Assembly (NCBI RefSeq): GCF_040419245.1
Contig: NZ_JAZHOH010000001.1
Coordinates: 1,302,001 to 1,366,000 of the forward strand
Source of the DNA: Ewingella sp. CoE-038-23
Lineage (GTDB): Bacteria; Pseudomonadota; Gammaproteobacteria; Enterobacterales; Enterobacteriaceae
Direction: 5' to 3'
DNA: 64,000 nt
A program made the position numbers and the translations under genes. Within the stretch, counting starts at the first letter, position 1, and every line of letters begins with the position of its first letter. The notes beneath the pieces were generated by a model. It had not been told where the DNA came from, ran no database searches, and worked only from the letters and a program-made list of their open reading frames with translations. Positions 51,601 to 63,068 of this stretch are shown one piece after another.

Positions 51601-52095
51601 TTGATTAAGGCCAACATTCCGACCCGTATCGCCTTTACCGTGTCGAGTAAAATCGATTCCCGTACCATTCTGGACCAAGGCGGCGCCGAGTCCCTGCTGG
51701 GAATGGGTGACATGCTATACATGGCTCCAAACTCGTCGATTCCGGTTCGTGTTCACGGCGCATTCGTCCGTGACCAGGAAGTCCACGCCGTGGTTCAGGA
51801 CTGGAAAGCGCGCGGGCGTCCTAAGTACATCGACAGCATCCTTGCGGGTGGTGAAGATGGCGAAGGGGGCGGCGGTGGTTTGGACAGCGATGAAGAGCTG
51901 GATGCGCTGTTTGATCAGGCCGTAGCCTTTGTGGTCGACAAGCGTCGTGCTTCGATTTCCGGCGTTCAGCGCCAGTTCCGCATCGGCTATAACCGCGCGG
52001 CGCGTATCGTTGAGCAAATGGAAGCGCAGGGCATTGTGAGTACGCCGGGCCACAACGGTAACCGTGAAGTCTTAGCCCCACCTTCTCACGAATAA
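48622..52095 (+). CDS. ftsK: DNA translocase FtsK
   Basis: FtsK is a septal membrane protein that pumps chromosome termini and activates XerCD recombination. The 1157-residue protein has four N-terminal membrane segments (about 20-190), then a long Ala/Gln/Glu/Pro-rich linker (about 210-660). The RecA-like motor has Walker A GTTGSGKS near 818 and Walker [14 protein letters not shown] near 940. The C-terminal gamma domain ([17 protein letters not shown]) reads KOPS sites. The start is TTG at 48622 ([12 protein letters not shown] follows), supported by GGAG; the frame is open 27 codons further but overlaps the lrp terminator. Confidence 0.95.
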   Translation: MSQEYTEDKDVTLKKLSSSRRVLEAVLVVVAVFAVYLMAALVSFNPSDPSWSQTAWHGPIHNWGGGVGAWMADTLFFIFGVLAYAIPPIMLCLCWAAFRQRDNQDYIDYFSLSLRLIGTLALILTSCGLAAFNIDDLYYFASGGVIGSLLTTAMTPWFNNVGATMVLLCIWAAGLTLFTGWSWLTIAEKIGGVVLGVTTFMTNRSRRNDDDDYEDDHHENVAHDSHDDPLLDSDYVPSAAAKAAAAATASAKVAPANAAVDDEDDVLFSAPSLHDNAEAKTQPETAPVQTPAPAPEVTQHAASEVRAPAPEVEMPAAPEPTIAPAPPLYSFEIPQETPAPQQPTKSPSYDDDEPRLGNWQASAPSEPERSPFDFSTAQRDSSEVNSLAATAALATGLAQAGQSASSASNTFMPAFSAVSDGNSQVKKGVGPELPRPNPVRIPTRRELASYGIKLPSQRIAEQQEQLAAQQQPVIDEADSEQGDDQAALQEAALRQQFAEQQSQRYGDEHVASEEDEEAALQEAELRQAFAAREQNRYQQDEQQDTQPAYSQHSAPQQNPVSSAAADALAAAAMNISTHDAFTFSPMADLVDDTPTEPLFTLSPHKEEDEPEVPTFGQSYRQTAPKHQPIEQYEAPDQSQPAQPNMDSLIHPFLMRHEQPLVKPTTPLPSLDLLTSPPAESEPVDEFALEQMGNLIEARLNDYRIKADVVDKLPGPVITRFELDLAPGVKAARISNLSRDLARSLSAVAVRVVEVIPGKPYVGLELPNKKRQTVYLREVLDCDKFKDSPSPLTIVLGKDISGEPVVADLAKMPHLLVAGTTGSGKSVGVNAMILSMLYKATPEEVRFIMIDPKMLELSVYEGIPHLLTEVVTDMKDAANALRWCVGEMERRYKLMSALGVRNLAGYNERVEQAEAMGRPIPDPFWKPGDGMAAEPPYLEKEPFIVVLVDEFADLMMTVGKKVEELIARLAQKARAAGIHLVLATQRPSVDVITGLIKANIPTRIAFTVSSKIDSRTILDQGGAESLLGMGDMLYMAPNSSIPVRVHGAFVRDQEVHAVVQDWKARGRPKYIDSILAGGEDGEGGGGGLDSDEELDALFDQAVAFVVDKRRASISGVQRQFRIGYNRAARIVEQMEAQGIVSTPGHNGNREVLAPPSHE

Positions 52096-52106
52096 TATCG
52101 TCGAAT

Positions 52107-52136
52107 GCACAAAGGTCGCCATGGTGGCCTTTGTGC
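52107..52136 (+). terminator. Hairpin after ftsK
   Basis: GCACAAAGG and CCTTTGTGC pair perfectly 11 bases after the ftsK stop, with further pairing inside. The tail AAAGAAG lacks T-runs, so termination is uncertain. Confidence 0.45.
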
Positions 52137-52275
52137 AAAGAAGCGTAAACCCCTAGTTTTTCAGACGAATGAGCTACCTTTGTGCCAGCGCCTCGGCTAG
52201 AGTTCGCAACATGGGCCTGTGTATTAACACAAGGCAACGTCTGAATCAAAAATGGTTTCTGAGGTAGAGATAAGA

Positions 52276-52887
52276 ATGAAAAAATTGTTAGTTGTTGGTT
52301 GTTTATTGACAGCATTTACTTCCGCCTCGGTTTTAGCCGATGCCAGCAGTGACCTGAAAAGTCGCTTGGGCAAGCTGAATACTTTCCATGCCAGTTTCAC
52401 GCAAACCGTTACCAGTGATGACGGCGCCGCCGTGCAGCAAGGTGAAGGTGAACTGTGGGTTAAACGTCCTAACTTGTTTAACTGGCACATGACCTCGCCG
52501 GATGAAAGCATTCTGGTTTCCGATGGTAAAACCCTGTGGTTCTATAACCCATTTGTTGAGCAAGTCACGGCAACCTGGCTGAAAAACGCCACCGGTAACA
52601 CGCCGTTTATGCTGATCACGCGTAACGACAGCAGTGACTGGGCCAAGTACAACGTTAAACAAAAAGGCGATGATTTCGAATTAACGCCAAAAACGGCAGC
52701 CGGTAATCTGAAGCAGTTTGCGATCACCGTGACACCAACCGGCACCATCAAAAGCTTTACCGCGGTGGAGCAAGATGGTCAGAAAAGCGCGTATAGCCTG
52801 AAAGGCGAGCAGAACGCGTCGGTTGATGATGCCAAATTCAAATTTACACCGCCGAAAGGCGTGACGGTGGACGACCAGCGTCAGTGA
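52276..52887 (+). CDS. lolA: Outer-membrane lipoprotein carrier LolA
   Basis: LolA ferries lipoproteins from LolCDE across the periplasm to LolB. The 203-residue precursor matches E. coli LolA in length. The signal peptide is cut after VLA (about residue 21), and the mature part opens [20 protein letters not shown]. The FTQTV segment and the C-terminal [16 protein letters not shown] are typical. I chose the ATG at 52276, matching a signal peptide start; eight upstream codons are excluded. rarA begins 7 bases after it. Confidence 0.95.
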   Translation: MKKLLVVGCLLTAFTSASVLADASSDLKSRLGKLNTFHASFTQTVTSDDGAAVQQGEGELWVKRPNLFNWHMTSPDESILVSDGKTLWFYNPFVEQVTATWLKNATGNTPFMLITRNDSSDWAKYNVKQKGDDFELTPKTAAGNLKQFAITVTPTGTIKSFTAVEQDGQKSAYSLKGEQNASVDDAKFKFTPPKGVTVDDQRQ

Positions 52888-52894
52888 GGTCCCT

Positions 52895-54238
52895 TTGAGT
52901 AATCTGTCACTCGATTTTTCTCATAATGAGTTCCAGCCACTGGCCGCAAGAATGCGGCCAGTTTCACTTGCAGAATACATCGGCCAGCAGCACCTTTTAG
53001 CCGCTGGCAAGCCGCTACCGCGCGCGATAGAAGCGGGGCAGCTGCATTCGATGATTTTGTGGGGGCCGCCGGGCACCGGGAAAACGACGCTGGCGGAGCT
53101 GATAGGGCGCTACGCCAACGCCGACGTCGAGCGTATCTCGGCGGTGACTTCAGGCATCAAAGAGATCCGCGAAGCCATTGAACGTGCGCGGCAGAATCGC
53201 GACGCGGGCCGTCGCACCATCCTCTTTGTGGACGAGGTGCACCGTTTCAACAAAAGCCAGCAAGATGCTTTCTTGCCGCACATTGAAGATGGCACCATCA
53301 CCTTTATTGGCGCGACCACCGAAAACCCCTCTTTTGAACTGAATTCGGCACTGCTGTCCCGCGCCCGTGTCTATCTGCTCAAATCGCTCACTGCAGAGGA
53401 TATTGAAAAAGTTATCGAGCAGGCGCTGACCAACAAAGAGCGCGGCTACGCCGATCAGAAAATTGTGGTTCCCGCTGAAACTCGCCGCATGCTGGCCGAG
53501 CTGGTCAACGGCGATGCGCGGCGTGCGCTAAATAGTATCGAGATGATGGCCGACATGGCCGAAATCGACAAAAAAGGCGTGAGAACCCTGACGCCTGAAT
53601 TGTTGAAGGAGATCTCCGGTGAGCGCAGCGCGCGTTTCGACAATAAAGGTGATCGATATTATGATTTGATCTCCGCGCTGCATAAATCAGTGCGCGGCTC
53701 ATCTCCCGACGCCGCGCTGTACTGGTATGCGCGTATCATCACCGCTGGTGGTGACCCGCTCTATGTGGCGCGCCGCCTGTTGGCTATTGCCTCAGAAGAT
53801 GTTGGCAATGCCGACCCGCGCGGCATGCAGGTAGCAATTGCCGCCTGGGACTGTTTCACCCGCGTCGGCCCGGCCGAGGGCGAGCGGGCGATTGCGCAGG
53901 CCATCGTCTATCTTGCCTGTGCGCCAAAAAGTAATGCTGTTTACACTGCGTTTAAAGCCGCGATGCGCGATGCCCGCGAACAGTCTGACTACGACGTCCC
54001 AGAGCATTTACGCAATGCGCCGACCAAGCTGATGAAAGAGATGGGACTGGGCGCAGAGTACCGTTATGCCCATGATGAACCCAATGCCTACGCTGCCGGT
54101 GAGAACTATTTCCCTTCACAAATGGCTAACACCCAGTACTATTATCCTTCTTCTCGCGGTCTGGAGGGTAAGATTGGTGAAAAGCTGGCATGGTTGACTG
54201 AACAAGATCAAAATAGCCCGACAAAACGCTACCGCTAA
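52895..54238 (+). CDS. rarA: Replication-associated recombination protein RarA
   Basis: RarA is a clamp-loader-like AAA+ ATPase acting at stalled replication forks. The 447-residue protein equals E. coli RarA in length. Walker A is GPPGTGKTT (57-65), Walker B is [11 protein letters not shown], and the C-terminal tetramerisation region is conserved. The start is TTG at 52895 ([13 protein letters not shown] follows, as in E. coli), with AGGT upstream. It follows lolA in one unit and precedes serS. Confidence 0.96.
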   Translation: MSNLSLDFSHNEFQPLAARMRPVSLAEYIGQQHLLAAGKPLPRAIEAGQLHSMILWGPPGTGKTTLAELIGRYANADVERISAVTSGIKEIREAIERARQNRDAGRRTILFVDEVHRFNKSQQDAFLPHIEDGTITFIGATTENPSFELNSALLSRARVYLLKSLTAEDIEKVIEQALTNKERGYADQKIVVPAETRRMLAELVNGDARRALNSIEMMADMAEIDKKGVRTLTPELLKEISGERSARFDNKGDRYYDLISALHKSVRGSSPDAALYWYARIITAGGDPLYVARRLLAIASEDVGNADPRGMQVAIAAWDCFTRVGPAEGERAIAQAIVYLACAPKSNAVYTAFKAAMRDAREQSDYDVPEHLRNAPTKLMKEMGLGAEYRYAHDEPNAYAAGENYFPSQMANTQYYYPSSRGLEGKIGEKLAWLTEQDQNSPTKRYR

Positions 54239-54278
54239 TATTGCTGTTGCGGTAAGGTTACTTCTGATAACTCTTTGA

Positions 54279-55637
<1,359 letters not shown>

Positions 55638-55664
55638 TAGCGCTATATATTTTATAATATAGCG

Positions 55665-55690
55665 AAAGGGCGCCTTCGGGCGCCTTTTTT
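55665..55690 (+). terminator. serS intrinsic terminator
   Basis: GGCGCC-TTCG-GGCGCC, extended by AAAG/TTTT pairing, is followed by TTTTTT about 30 bases after the serS stop. An additional A/T-rich hairpin (CGCTATAT / AATATAGCG) lies between. Confidence 0.9.
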
Positions 55691-55753
55691 ACGTTTTAAA
55701 GTGTGCGCCACTCGAAACAATTCACTGCTCTGCTTAAGTAAAGCCCTCCTTTC

Positions 55754-55802
55754 TTGATAGCAAACAAAGTTTGCTAACCACTAATGAGTAATATCCCCTG
55801 CG
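55754..55802 (+). promoter_or_regulatory. FNR-dependent class II promoter of the dms operon
   Basis: TTGAT-AGCA-AACAA (55754-55767) matches the FNR consensus TTGAT-N4-ATCAA at nine of ten positions and resembles the E. coli dmsA site as I recall it. TAATAT at 55789-55794 is a -10 box. The implied start near 55801-55802 puts the FNR centre at about -41, the class II position. Anaerobic activation is inferred. Confidence 0.72.
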
Positions 55803-55911
55803 TAAGAGTGGGTATAAATCATCTGATCATAACGTCTTAGCCCGCTCTCCCTTACCTGATAACTGATCTTCAATGCCCGTGTCGACATGGACTCGCTATC
55901 AGGAAAATCAC

Positions 55912-58377
55912 ATGGAGCAGAGCATGCGGGATAAAAAGCCAACACAACCTGTCGAAAAAGGCGGTATCAGCCGCCGTACCCTGATGAAATCATCAACTCT
56001 TGCCGGGCTAGCGCTGGCTTCGGGGAGTGTCTGTTTACCATTCAGCCGCAAAGCCGTCGCCGATGCCATCCAACCCGCTGCCCATCAGGCAGCAGAGAAA
56101 GTGGTCTGGGGCGCGTGCTCGGTCAACTGCGGCAGCCGCTGCGCTCTGCGGCTGCACGTGCGCGACGAAGAAGTTTATTGGGTTGAAACCGACAACACCG
56201 GCAATGACCAGTATGGCGATCATCAGGTGCGCGCCTGCCTGCGCGGGCGCTCTATTCGCCGCCGCATGAATCACCCCGAGCGACTCAACTACCCGATGAA
56301 GCGAGTAGGCAAGCGCGGCGAAGGCAAGTTCAAACGCATCAGCTGGGATGAAGCTTTCGACGAAATTGCCAATAATTTAAAGCGAATCGTCGCCAAGTAC
56401 GGCAATGAAGCGGTTTACATCAACTATACGTCCGGTATCGTCGGCGGCAATATTACGCGCTCCTCGCCTTATGCCTCTTTAGTGGCCCGTCTGATGAACT
56501 GCTACGGCGGCTTCCTCAGCCATTACGGCACCTACAGTACCGCGCAGATCAGCTGCGCCATGCCTTACACCTATGGCAGCAACGACGGCAACAGCACCTC
56601 AGATATTGAAAACAGCAAGCTGGTAGTACTTTTCGGCAATAACCCGGCGGAAACGCGCATGAGCGGCGGCGGGATCACTTACTACCTCGAACAGGCCCGC
56701 GAGCGATCTAATGCGCGCATGATTGTCATCGATCCGCGCTATACCGACACCGCCGCCGGGCGCGAAGATGAGTGGATCCCCATTCGTCCGGGCACCGACG
56801 CCGCCTTGGTCGCCGGCCTGGCGCACGTGTTAATCACAGAAAATCTGGTCGATCAAGCCTTCCTCGACAGCTATTGCATCGGTTATGACGAGAAAACGTT
56901 GCCAGCAGGGGCACCAGAAAATAGTCATTACAAAGCCTATATTTTAGGGACAGGGACAGACGCCACGGCGAAAACCCCGGAGTGGGCTTCGCATATCACC
57001 GGTATTCCGGCCGAGCGAATTATCAAGCTGGCGCGTGAGATGGGTCAGGCGAAACCGGCCTATATTTCTCAGGGCTGGGGGCCGCAGCGCCAAGCCAACG
57101 GCGAGCTGACTTCGCGGGCTATCGCTATGTTGCCAATCCTGACCGGCAATGTGGGCATCAACGGCGGCAACAGCGGAGCGCGTGAGTCCACTTACACCAT
57201 CACCATTGAGCGCATGCCGGTATTAACCAATCCGGTGAAGACGCAGATCTCCTGCTTTAGCTGGACCGACGCTATCTTCCGCGGTCCGGAAATGACGGCC
57301 GAAAAAGATGGCGTTCGCGGCAAAGCCAAGCTGGACGTGCCGATCAAGTTCATCTGGAACTATGCCGGTAACACCATCACCAATCAGCATTCGGACATCA
57401 ATAAAACCCACGACATTCTGCAAGACGACAGCCAGTGCGAAATGATTGTCGTGCTGGAAAACTTCATGACCTCCTCGGCGAAATATGCCGACATCCTGCT
57501 GCCAGATCTGATGACCACCGAGCAGGAGGACATCATCCCGAATGATTACGCTGGCAACATGGGGTATCTGATCTTCATTCAGCCCGCCACCAAACCCAAG
57601 TTTGAGCGCAAAGGCATCTATGAGGTGATGAGTGAAGTCGCCCGTCGCCTTGGTCCAGAGGTACACAGCAAGTTTACGGAAAACCGTACCCAGCGCGAAT
57701 GGCTTCAGTATCTGTACGCCAAAATGCTCGCCAAAGATCCGACATTACCGGCCTATGAAGAGCTGCGCCAGATGGGTATCTATAAGCGCAAAGACCCGAA
57801 TGGCCACTTTGTCGCGTATAAAAAATTCCGCGAAGACCCGCAGGCTAACCCGCTGAAAACCCCTTCCGGCAAGATTGAAATCTACTCCTCGGCGTTGGCG
57901 GATATCGCCTCGCGCTGGGAGTTGGAGAAGGACGAAACCATCAGCCCGCTGCCGGTTTATGCCTCGACCTTTGAAGGCTGGGATGACCCAATGCGCAGCC
58001 AATATCCGCTGCAGATGTTCGGATTCCACTACAAGGCGCGTACCCACTCGACCTACGGCAATATCGATATTTTGCAAGCCGCCTGCCGTCAGGAGGTATG
58101 GATCAACCCACTGGATGCACAGGGCCGTGGCATTAAAAACGGCGACGCGGTGCGCGTATTTAACGGGCGAGGAGAGGTGCGAGTGGCCGCCAAGGTGACG
58201 CCAAGGATCATGCCGGGCGTGGTGGCGATGGGGCAGGGAGCCTGGCATCAGGCCAACATGGCCGGAGATCGCGTCGATCATGGCGCCTGTATGAACACCC
58301 TGACCACGCATCGCGCCTCGCCATTAGCCAAGGGCAATCCGCAACATACCAATCTGATTCAAATAGAAAAAGTGTAA
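55912..58377 (+). CDS. DMSO-reductase-family molybdoenzyme, YnfE/YnfF-like catalytic subunit
   Basis: This is an 821-residue precursor of a molybdo-bis-MGD oxidoreductase exported by the Tat system (SRRTLMKSS, Arg21/Arg22). The [4Fe-4S] cysteines are 69, 73, 77 and 109; the likely Mo ligand is Ser184 (TRSSPYAS). Signature stretches RRRMNHPERLNYPMKRVGKR and LLPDLMTTEQEDIIPNDY are closer to E. coli YnfE/YnfF (selenate/S-oxide reductase paralogues) than to DmsA. I chose the ATG at 55912 with CAGGAA upstream; a start 13 codons earlier lacks support. It is first in a six-gene operon, after an FNR promoter. The electron acceptor is unknown; candidates are S-oxides, N-oxides and selenate. Confidence 0.9.
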   Translation: MEQSMRDKKPTQPVEKGGISRRTLMKSSTLAGLALASGSVCLPFSRKAVADAIQPAAHQAAEKVVWGACSVNCGSRCALRLHVRDEEVYWVETDNTGNDQYGDHQVRACLRGRSIRRRMNHPERLNYPMKRVGKRGEGKFKRISWDEAFDEIANNLKRIVAKYGNEAVYINYTSGIVGGNITRSSPYASLVARLMNCYGGFLSHYGTYSTAQISCAMPYTYGSNDGNSTSDIENSKLVVLFGNNPAETRMSGGGITYYLEQARERSNARMIVIDPRYTDTAAGREDEWIPIRPGTDAALVAGLAHVLITENLVDQAFLDSYCIGYDEKTLPAGAPENSHYKAYILGTGTDATAKTPEWASHITGIPAERIIKLAREMGQAKPAYISQGWGPQRQANGELTSRAIAMLPILTGNVGINGGNSGARESTYTITIERMPVLTNPVKTQISCFSWTDAIFRGPEMTAEKDGVRGKAKLDVPIKFIWNYAGNTITNQHSDINKTHDILQDDSQCEMIVVLENFMTSSAKYADILLPDLMTTEQEDIIPNDYAGNMGYLIFIQPATKPKFERKGIYEVMSEVARRLGPEVHSKFTENRTQREWLQYLYAKMLAKDPTLPAYEELRQMGIYKRKDPNGHFVAYKKFREDPQANPLKTPSGKIEIYSSALADIASRWELEKDETISPLPVYASTFEGWDDPMRSQYPLQMFGFHYKARTHSTYGNIDILQAACRQEVWINPLDAQGRGIKNGDAVRVFNGRGEVRVAAKVTPRIMPGVVAMGQGAWHQANMAGDRVDHGACMNTLTTHRASPLAKGNPQHTNLIQIEKV

Positions 58378-58382
58378 ACCGA

Positions 58383-58408
58383 GGCAATGGACCAAGAGAT
58401 CCATTGCC
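58383..58408 (+). repeat. Intercistronic hairpin between the two catalytic-subunit genes
   Basis: GGCAATGGA and TCCATTGCC are exact 9-bp complements around 8 bases, just after the first stop codon. No T-run follows, so it is more likely a processing or stability element than a terminator. Confidence 0.55.
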
Positions 58409-58469
58409 CATCTAGCCATACCAAGTTTCGCCTCTGGGCAACACCCGTGAGGATATTTAGGAGCAAGTA

Positions 58470-60917
58470 ATGTCGATAAACAAACAAGGGAAAGCGTCGC
58501 AGGGCGCGGGGTTAAGCCGCCGCACCTTGATGAAAAGTTCCGCTCTGGTTGGCCTGGCCGCCGCTGCCGGTGGCATCTCGTTGCCATTCCGACAGGCACG
58601 CGCCGACCAATCGCCAGCCACGGCTACCGCTCAGAATGAAAAAGTAGTCTGGAGCGCCTGTACCGTGAACTGCGGCAGCCGCTGCCCGCTGCGGATGCAC
58701 GTGGTTGACGGCGAAATTCGCTATGTGGAAACCGATAACACCGGCAATGACGATTATGAAGGGCTGCATCAAGTTCGTGCCTGCCTGCGCGGCCGCTCCA
58801 TGCGCCGCCGCGTGTATAACCCGGACCGCCTGAAATACCCGATGAAACGAGTCGGCGCGCGCGGCGAAGGCAAATTCGTGCGCATCAGCTGGGAGGAGGC
58901 TTTCGACACCCTCGCCGGCAGCATGAAGAAGATCATCAGCCAGTACGGCAACGAAGCGATTTATCTCAACTACGGCACCGGCACGCTGGGCGGCACCATG
59001 ACCCGTTCATGGCCACCGGGCGCGACGCTGATTGCCCGCCTGATGAACTGCTGCGGCGGCTACCTCAATCATTACGGCGACTACAGCTCGGCGCAGATTG
59101 CTGAAGGACTGAACTACACCTACGGCGGCTGGGCGGATGGCAACAGCCCGTCGGATATTGAAAACAGCAAACTGGTAGTGCTGTTCGGCAACAACCCTGG
59201 CGAAACGCGGATGAGCGGCGGCGGGGTGACTTACTACATTGAACAAGCGAGGCAAAAATCCAAGGCGCGGATGATTATCATCGATCCGCGTTACACGGAT
59301 ACTGGCGCAGGCCGTGAAGATGAGTGGCTGCCGATCCGCCCTGGCACCGACGCCGCACTGGCCGCCGCGCTGGCCCACGTGATGATCAGCGAAAATCTGG
59401 TCGATCAGCCCTTCCTCGACAAATACTGCGTTGGCTACGACGAGAAAACCCTTCCTGCTAGTGCGCCGAAGAATGGTCATTATAAAGCCTATATTCTTGG
59501 GCAGGGCGCGGACGGTATCGCTAAAACCCCAAGCTGGGCGGCCAAAATTACCGGCATTTCGGCTGATAAAATCATCAAGCTAGGCCGCGAAATTGGGCAG
59601 GCCAAACCGGCGTTTATCACCCAAGGCTGGGGGCCACAGCGCCACTCCAATGGCGAAACCGCCACTCGCGCGATAGCCATGCTCGCCATACTGACCGGCA
59701 ACGTGGGCATTAACGGCGGTAACTCAGGGGCGCGTGAAGGCTCTTACAGCTTGCCTTTTGTACGCATGCCGACCTTCGAAAACCCGGTTCAGACCAGCAT
59801 TTCCATGTTTATGTGGACCGACGCGATTTTCCGCGCCACGGAAATGACTGCCACCCGCGACGGCGTGCGCGGCAAAGAGAAGCTGGATGTGCCGATTAAG
59901 TTCATCTGGAACTATGCCGGTAACTGCCTGATAAACCAGCACTCCGACATCAACCGCACCCACGATATTCTTCAGGATGATAAAAAGTGCGAGATGATTG
60001 TGGTGATTGATAACCACATGACTTCCTCGGCCAAATACGCCGATATCGTGCTACCGGACTGTACCGCCTCTGAGCAGATGGATTTCTGCCTCGACGCCTC
60101 GGCGGGCAACATGTCCTACGTGATTTTTGCCGATCAGGCCATCAAGCCGCGTTTTGAATGCAAAAACATTTATGAAATGACCAGCGAACTGGCCAAGCGC
60201 ATGGGCGTGGAGCAGAAGTTCACCGAAGGGCGGACGCAGGAAGAGTGGCTGCGCCATCTCTACCTTCAATCCATGCAGGCTATTCCGGCGCTGCCGGATT
60301 TCGACACTTTCCGCCAGCAAGGCATGTTCAAACAGCGCGACCCCCAGGGCCATCACGTGGCTTATAAAGCCTTCCGCGAAGACCCAGTGGCAAACCCGCT
60401 GGCTACGGCGTCGGGCAAAATCGAAATCTATTCTGCCCAACTGGCAGACATCGCCGCTACGTGGCAGTTGGAAAAGGATGATGTGATCGACCCTCTGCCT
60501 GTCTACGCCGCCGGTTTTGAAAACTATGACGACCCGCTCGCCAGCACCTATCCGTTGCAATTAACCGGCTTCCACTACAAGGCCCGCGTGCACTCCACCT
60601 ACGGCAACGTCGACCTGCTCAAAGCGGCCTGCCGTCAAGAAATGTGGATCAACCCATTAGACGCCGCGGCGCGGGGTATCAGCAATGGCGATATGATCCG
60701 CATTTTCAACGCGCGTGGTGAAGTGCAGATTGCCGCCAAAGTGACGCCGCGCATGATGCCTGGCGTGGTGGCTCTCGGGGAAGGGGCCTGGTACTCGCCG
60801 GACAGCAAGCGCATCGACCGCGCCGGCAGCATCAACGTTCTGACTTCACAACGGCCTTCCCCTCTGGCGAAAGGTAATCCTTCTCATACCAACCTTGTGC
60901 AAGTGGCGAAGGTTTAA
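58470..60917 (+). CDS. dmsA: Anaerobic dimethyl sulfoxide reductase catalytic subunit DmsA
   Basis: DmsA reduces dimethyl sulfoxide and related S-/N-oxides at the periplasmic face using electrons from menaquinol via DmsBC. The 815-residue precursor matches E. coli DmsA (814). It has a Tat signal (SRRTLMKSSALVG, Arg17/Arg18), [4Fe-4S] cysteines 64, 68, 72 and 105, and Mo ligand Ser180 (TRSWPPG). The stretches RRRVYNPDRLKYPMKRVGAR and VLPDCTASEQMDF are DmsA-like. GGAG precedes the ATG. It is second in the operon, so two paralogous catalytic subunits precede one dmsBC pair. Confidence 0.96.
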   Translation: MSINKQGKASQGAGLSRRTLMKSSALVGLAAAAGGISLPFRQARADQSPATATAQNEKVVWSACTVNCGSRCPLRMHVVDGEIRYVETDNTGNDDYEGLHQVRACLRGRSMRRRVYNPDRLKYPMKRVGARGEGKFVRISWEEAFDTLAGSMKKIISQYGNEAIYLNYGTGTLGGTMTRSWPPGATLIARLMNCCGGYLNHYGDYSSAQIAEGLNYTYGGWADGNSPSDIENSKLVVLFGNNPGETRMSGGGVTYYIEQARQKSKARMIIIDPRYTDTGAGREDEWLPIRPGTDAALAAALAHVMISENLVDQPFLDKYCVGYDEKTLPASAPKNGHYKAYILGQGADGIAKTPSWAAKITGISADKIIKLGREIGQAKPAFITQGWGPQRHSNGETATRAIAMLAILTGNVGINGGNSGAREGSYSLPFVRMPTFENPVQTSISMFMWTDAIFRATEMTATRDGVRGKEKLDVPIKFIWNYAGNCLINQHSDINRTHDILQDDKKCEMIVVIDNHMTSSAKYADIVLPDCTASEQMDFCLDASAGNMSYVIFADQAIKPRFECKNIYEMTSELAKRMGVEQKFTEGRTQEEWLRHLYLQSMQAIPALPDFDTFRQQGMFKQRDPQGHHVAYKAFREDPVANPLATASGKIEIYSAQLADIAATWQLEKDDVIDPLPVYAAGFENYDDPLASTYPLQLTGFHYKARVHSTYGNVDLLKAACRQEMWINPLDAAARGISNGDMIRIFNARGEVQIAAKVTPRMMPGVVALGEGAWYSPDSKRIDRAGSINVLTSQRPSPLAKGNPSHTNLVQVAKV

Positions 60918-60928
60918 AGGACTAAATT

Positions 60929-61546
60929 ATGACAACCCAATACGGTTTTTATATAGATTCAAGCCGCTGCACCGGGTGCAAAACCTGCGAGCTGGCCTGT
61001 AAAGATTTCAAAAACTTAACGCCGGACGTCAATTTCCGCCGCATTTATGAATATGCCGGCGGCGACTGGCAGCAGGACGGCGACGGCTGGCATCAAAACG
61101 TCTATGCCTACTACCTCTCTATCTCCTGCAACCACTGCGAAGACCCGGCGTGCACCAAAGTCTGCCCGAGCGGCGCGATGCATAAACGCGAAGATGGCTT
61201 CGTGGTGGTCAATGAAGAGGTGTGCATCGGCTGTCGCTATTGCCACATGGCCTGTCCTTACGGCGCGCCGCAGTACAACGCGGCTAAGGGGCACATGACT
61301 AAGTGTGATGGCTGCTACGAGCGCATTGCCGAAGGCAAAAAGCCGATTTGTGTCGAATCTTGCCCGCTGCGCGCGCTGGATATGGCACCGATTGAAGAGC
61401 TTCGCGAGAAATACGGCACGCTGGCGCAGGTCGCTCCACTGCCGGGCGCGCACTTTACCAAGCCGAATATTGTGATTAAGCCGAACGCGAACAGCCGCCC
61501 GGTGGGCGACACCACGGGTTACTTAGCTAACCCGAAGGAGGTTTAA
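60929..61546 (+). CDS. dmsB: DMSO reductase iron-sulfur subunit DmsB
   Basis: DmsB carries four [4Fe-4S] clusters that pass electrons from DmsC to DmsA. The 205-residue protein equals E. coli DmsB. Cysteine groups visible in order are CTGCKTCELAC, CNHCEDPACTKVC, CIGCRYCHMAC and a CDGC...CVESC set. It has no signal peptide and is carried out with DmsA through Tat. AGGA precedes its ATG, 11 bases after dmsA. Confidence 0.96.
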   Translation: MTTQYGFYIDSSRCTGCKTCELACKDFKNLTPDVNFRRIYEYAGGDWQQDGDGWHQNVYAYYLSISCNHCEDPACTKVCPSGAMHKREDGFVVVNEEVCIGCRYCHMACPYGAPQYNAAKGHMTKCDGCYERIAEGKKPICVESCPLRALDMAPIEELREKYGTLAQVAPLPGAHFTKPNIVIKPNANSRPVGDTTGYLANPKEV

Positions 61547-61547
61547 G

Positions 61548-62405
61548 ATGGGAAACGGATGGCATGAATGGCCTTTGATGGTCTTTACGGTGTTAGGCCA
61601 GTGCGTGGTCGGCGGTTTTATTGTGCTGGCGATCGCGCTGTTGGGGAATAGAACGCGGGAAGAGACGCGCCGCATTCACCTTTCTATGTTCTTTCTCTGG
61701 GTGCTGATGGCGGTGGCGTTTATTGCTTCAGTGCTGCACTTGGGGTCGCCGCTGCGCGCCTTCAACTCGCTAAATCGCCTTGGCGCATCGCCGCTGAGTA
61801 ATGAGATTGGCAGCGGCTCGCTCTTCTTCGCTTTGGGCGGCATTTACTGGCTGCTGGCGGTGTTGAATAAAATGCCGCAGGCGCTGGGCAAGGTTTGGCT
61901 GGTGGTCACTATGCTGGCGGGCGTTGGCTTTGTTTACGCCATGTGCCGGGTGTATGAAATCGACACCGTGCCGACCTGGGACAATGCTTTCACGGCACTC
62001 AACTTTGCTCTTACCGTGCTGATTGGCGGCCCGCTGCTGGGCTATTTGCTGCTGCGCGGCGCGAACATCCAAGGGTGCGGACTCAGGCTGCTGCCGATGA
62101 TTAGCGTAGTGGCTCTGGTGGCGAGTATCGCGGTGATGATGATGCAAAGCGCCAGTCTGGCAGGCATTAACAGCTCGGTACAGGCCGCTTCGGCGCTTAT
62201 CCCGCAATACGGCGCGCTCTCGGTATGGCGCGTGGTGCTGGTGGTACTCGGGCTGGGCTGCTGGATTTGCCCACTGGTGATGCGTAAACGCCCGGCGGTG
62301 GCCTCGCTGGTTCTGGCCTTCGTGCTGGTATTTGCCGGTGAGCTGATCGGACGCGCCATTTTCTATGGTCTGCATATGACCGTGGGTGTTGCCATCGGCA
62401 GCTAA
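61548..62405 (+). CDS. dmsC: DMSO reductase membrane anchor DmsC
   Basis: DmsC anchors DmsAB to the membrane and oxidises menaquinol. The 285-residue protein has eight hydrophobic segments and begins MGNGWHEWPLMVFTVLGQ, like E. coli DmsC (287). Its ribosome site AAGGAGG lies inside the end of dmsB, and the two genes are one base apart, implying coupled translation. Confidence 0.95.
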   Translation: MGNGWHEWPLMVFTVLGQCVVGGFIVLAIALLGNRTREETRRIHLSMFFLWVLMAVAFIASVLHLGSPLRAFNSLNRLGASPLSNEIGSGSLFFALGGIYWLLAVLNKMPQALGKVWLVVTMLAGVGFVYAMCRVYEIDTVPTWDNAFTALNFALTVLIGGPLLGYLLLRGANIQGCGLRLLPMISVVALVASIAVMMMQSASLAGINSSVQAASALIPQYGALSVWRVVLVVLGLGCWICPLVMRKRPAVASLVLAFVLVFAGELIGRAIFYGLHMTVGVAIGS

Positions 62406-62415
62406 GCTTCACAGG

Positions 62416-62443
62416 GCCCGCGCCGTCTTGAGGCCGCGCGGGC
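62416..62443 (+). repeat. dmsC-dmsD intercistronic hairpin
   Basis: GCCCGCGC and GCGCGGGC are exact 8-bp complements around 12 bases, directly after the dmsC stop and 16 bases before the dmsD start. It could lower downstream expression or stabilise the upstream message. Confidence 0.5.
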
Positions 62444-62459
62444 TAAAAACGAGTCAACT

Positions 62460-63068
62460 ATGTCTACTGAAACTATCGCCGTAACTGGCAAAGTGCTGGG
62501 CGCACTGCTTTACTTCCCGCCCGATTCACCGCAGGTTTTCCCGCTGATCCAATGGCTGCAAGAGGGGGCGTGGAAAAGCGAATGGCCCTATTTAACGGCT
62601 AACGCTGCGGCTGATATCGAGGCTTTATTGCAGCAAAGTTTGAGTGAGGAAGAGTCCTGCGAAGAGGCGTTTCAGCGGCTGTTTGTCGGGCCGTACGCCT
62701 TACCGGCTCCGCCTTGGGGCTCAGTCTATCTGGATAAAGAGAGCGTCTTGTTTGGCGATTCAACCCTCAAACTGCGCGAGTGGATGCGCCAGCGCGGCAT
62801 TGAATCTCAGCTTGTTCAGGCCGAACCCGAAGATCACATTGGCTTAATGCTGATGATGGCCAGCTGGTTGGCGGAAAACGATCCCCAGCACCTTGACGCG
62901 TTTTTGGCCGAGCACCTGCTGCCTTGGTCATCGCGCTATTTGTCCTTACTCGAGCAAGGCGCGGTGCATCCGTTTTATCAAGCCGTAGCGCGTCTGGCGC
63001 AAGTCACGCTGGATGGCTGGCAGCAGTTCTGCCCATTGGCCGTGGTTGAGCAGGAGCTTTACCGTTAA
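62460..63068 (+). CDS. dmsD: Tat proofreading chaperone DmsD
   Basis: DmsD binds the Tat signal peptide of DMSO-reductase-type catalytic subunits and delays export until cofactor insertion. The 202-residue protein belongs to the TorD/DmsD family and shares LFVGPYALPAPPWGSVYLD, ESVLFGDSTLKLREWMR and the EPEDHIG motif with E. coli DmsD (204). E. coli dmsD belongs to the ynfEFGH operon, not dmsABC, so its presence here supports a ynf-like operon. It overlaps the next start by one base (TAATG). Confidence 0.93.
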   Translation: MSTETIAVTGKVLGALLYFPPDSPQVFPLIQWLQEGAWKSEWPYLTANAAADIEALLQQSLSEEESCEEAFQRLFVGPYALPAPPWGSVYLDKESVLFGDSTLKLREWMRQRGIESQLVQAEPEDHIGLMLMMASWLAENDPQHLDAFLAEHLLPWSSRYLSLLEQGAVHPFYQAVARLAQVTLDGWQQFCPLAVVEQELYR

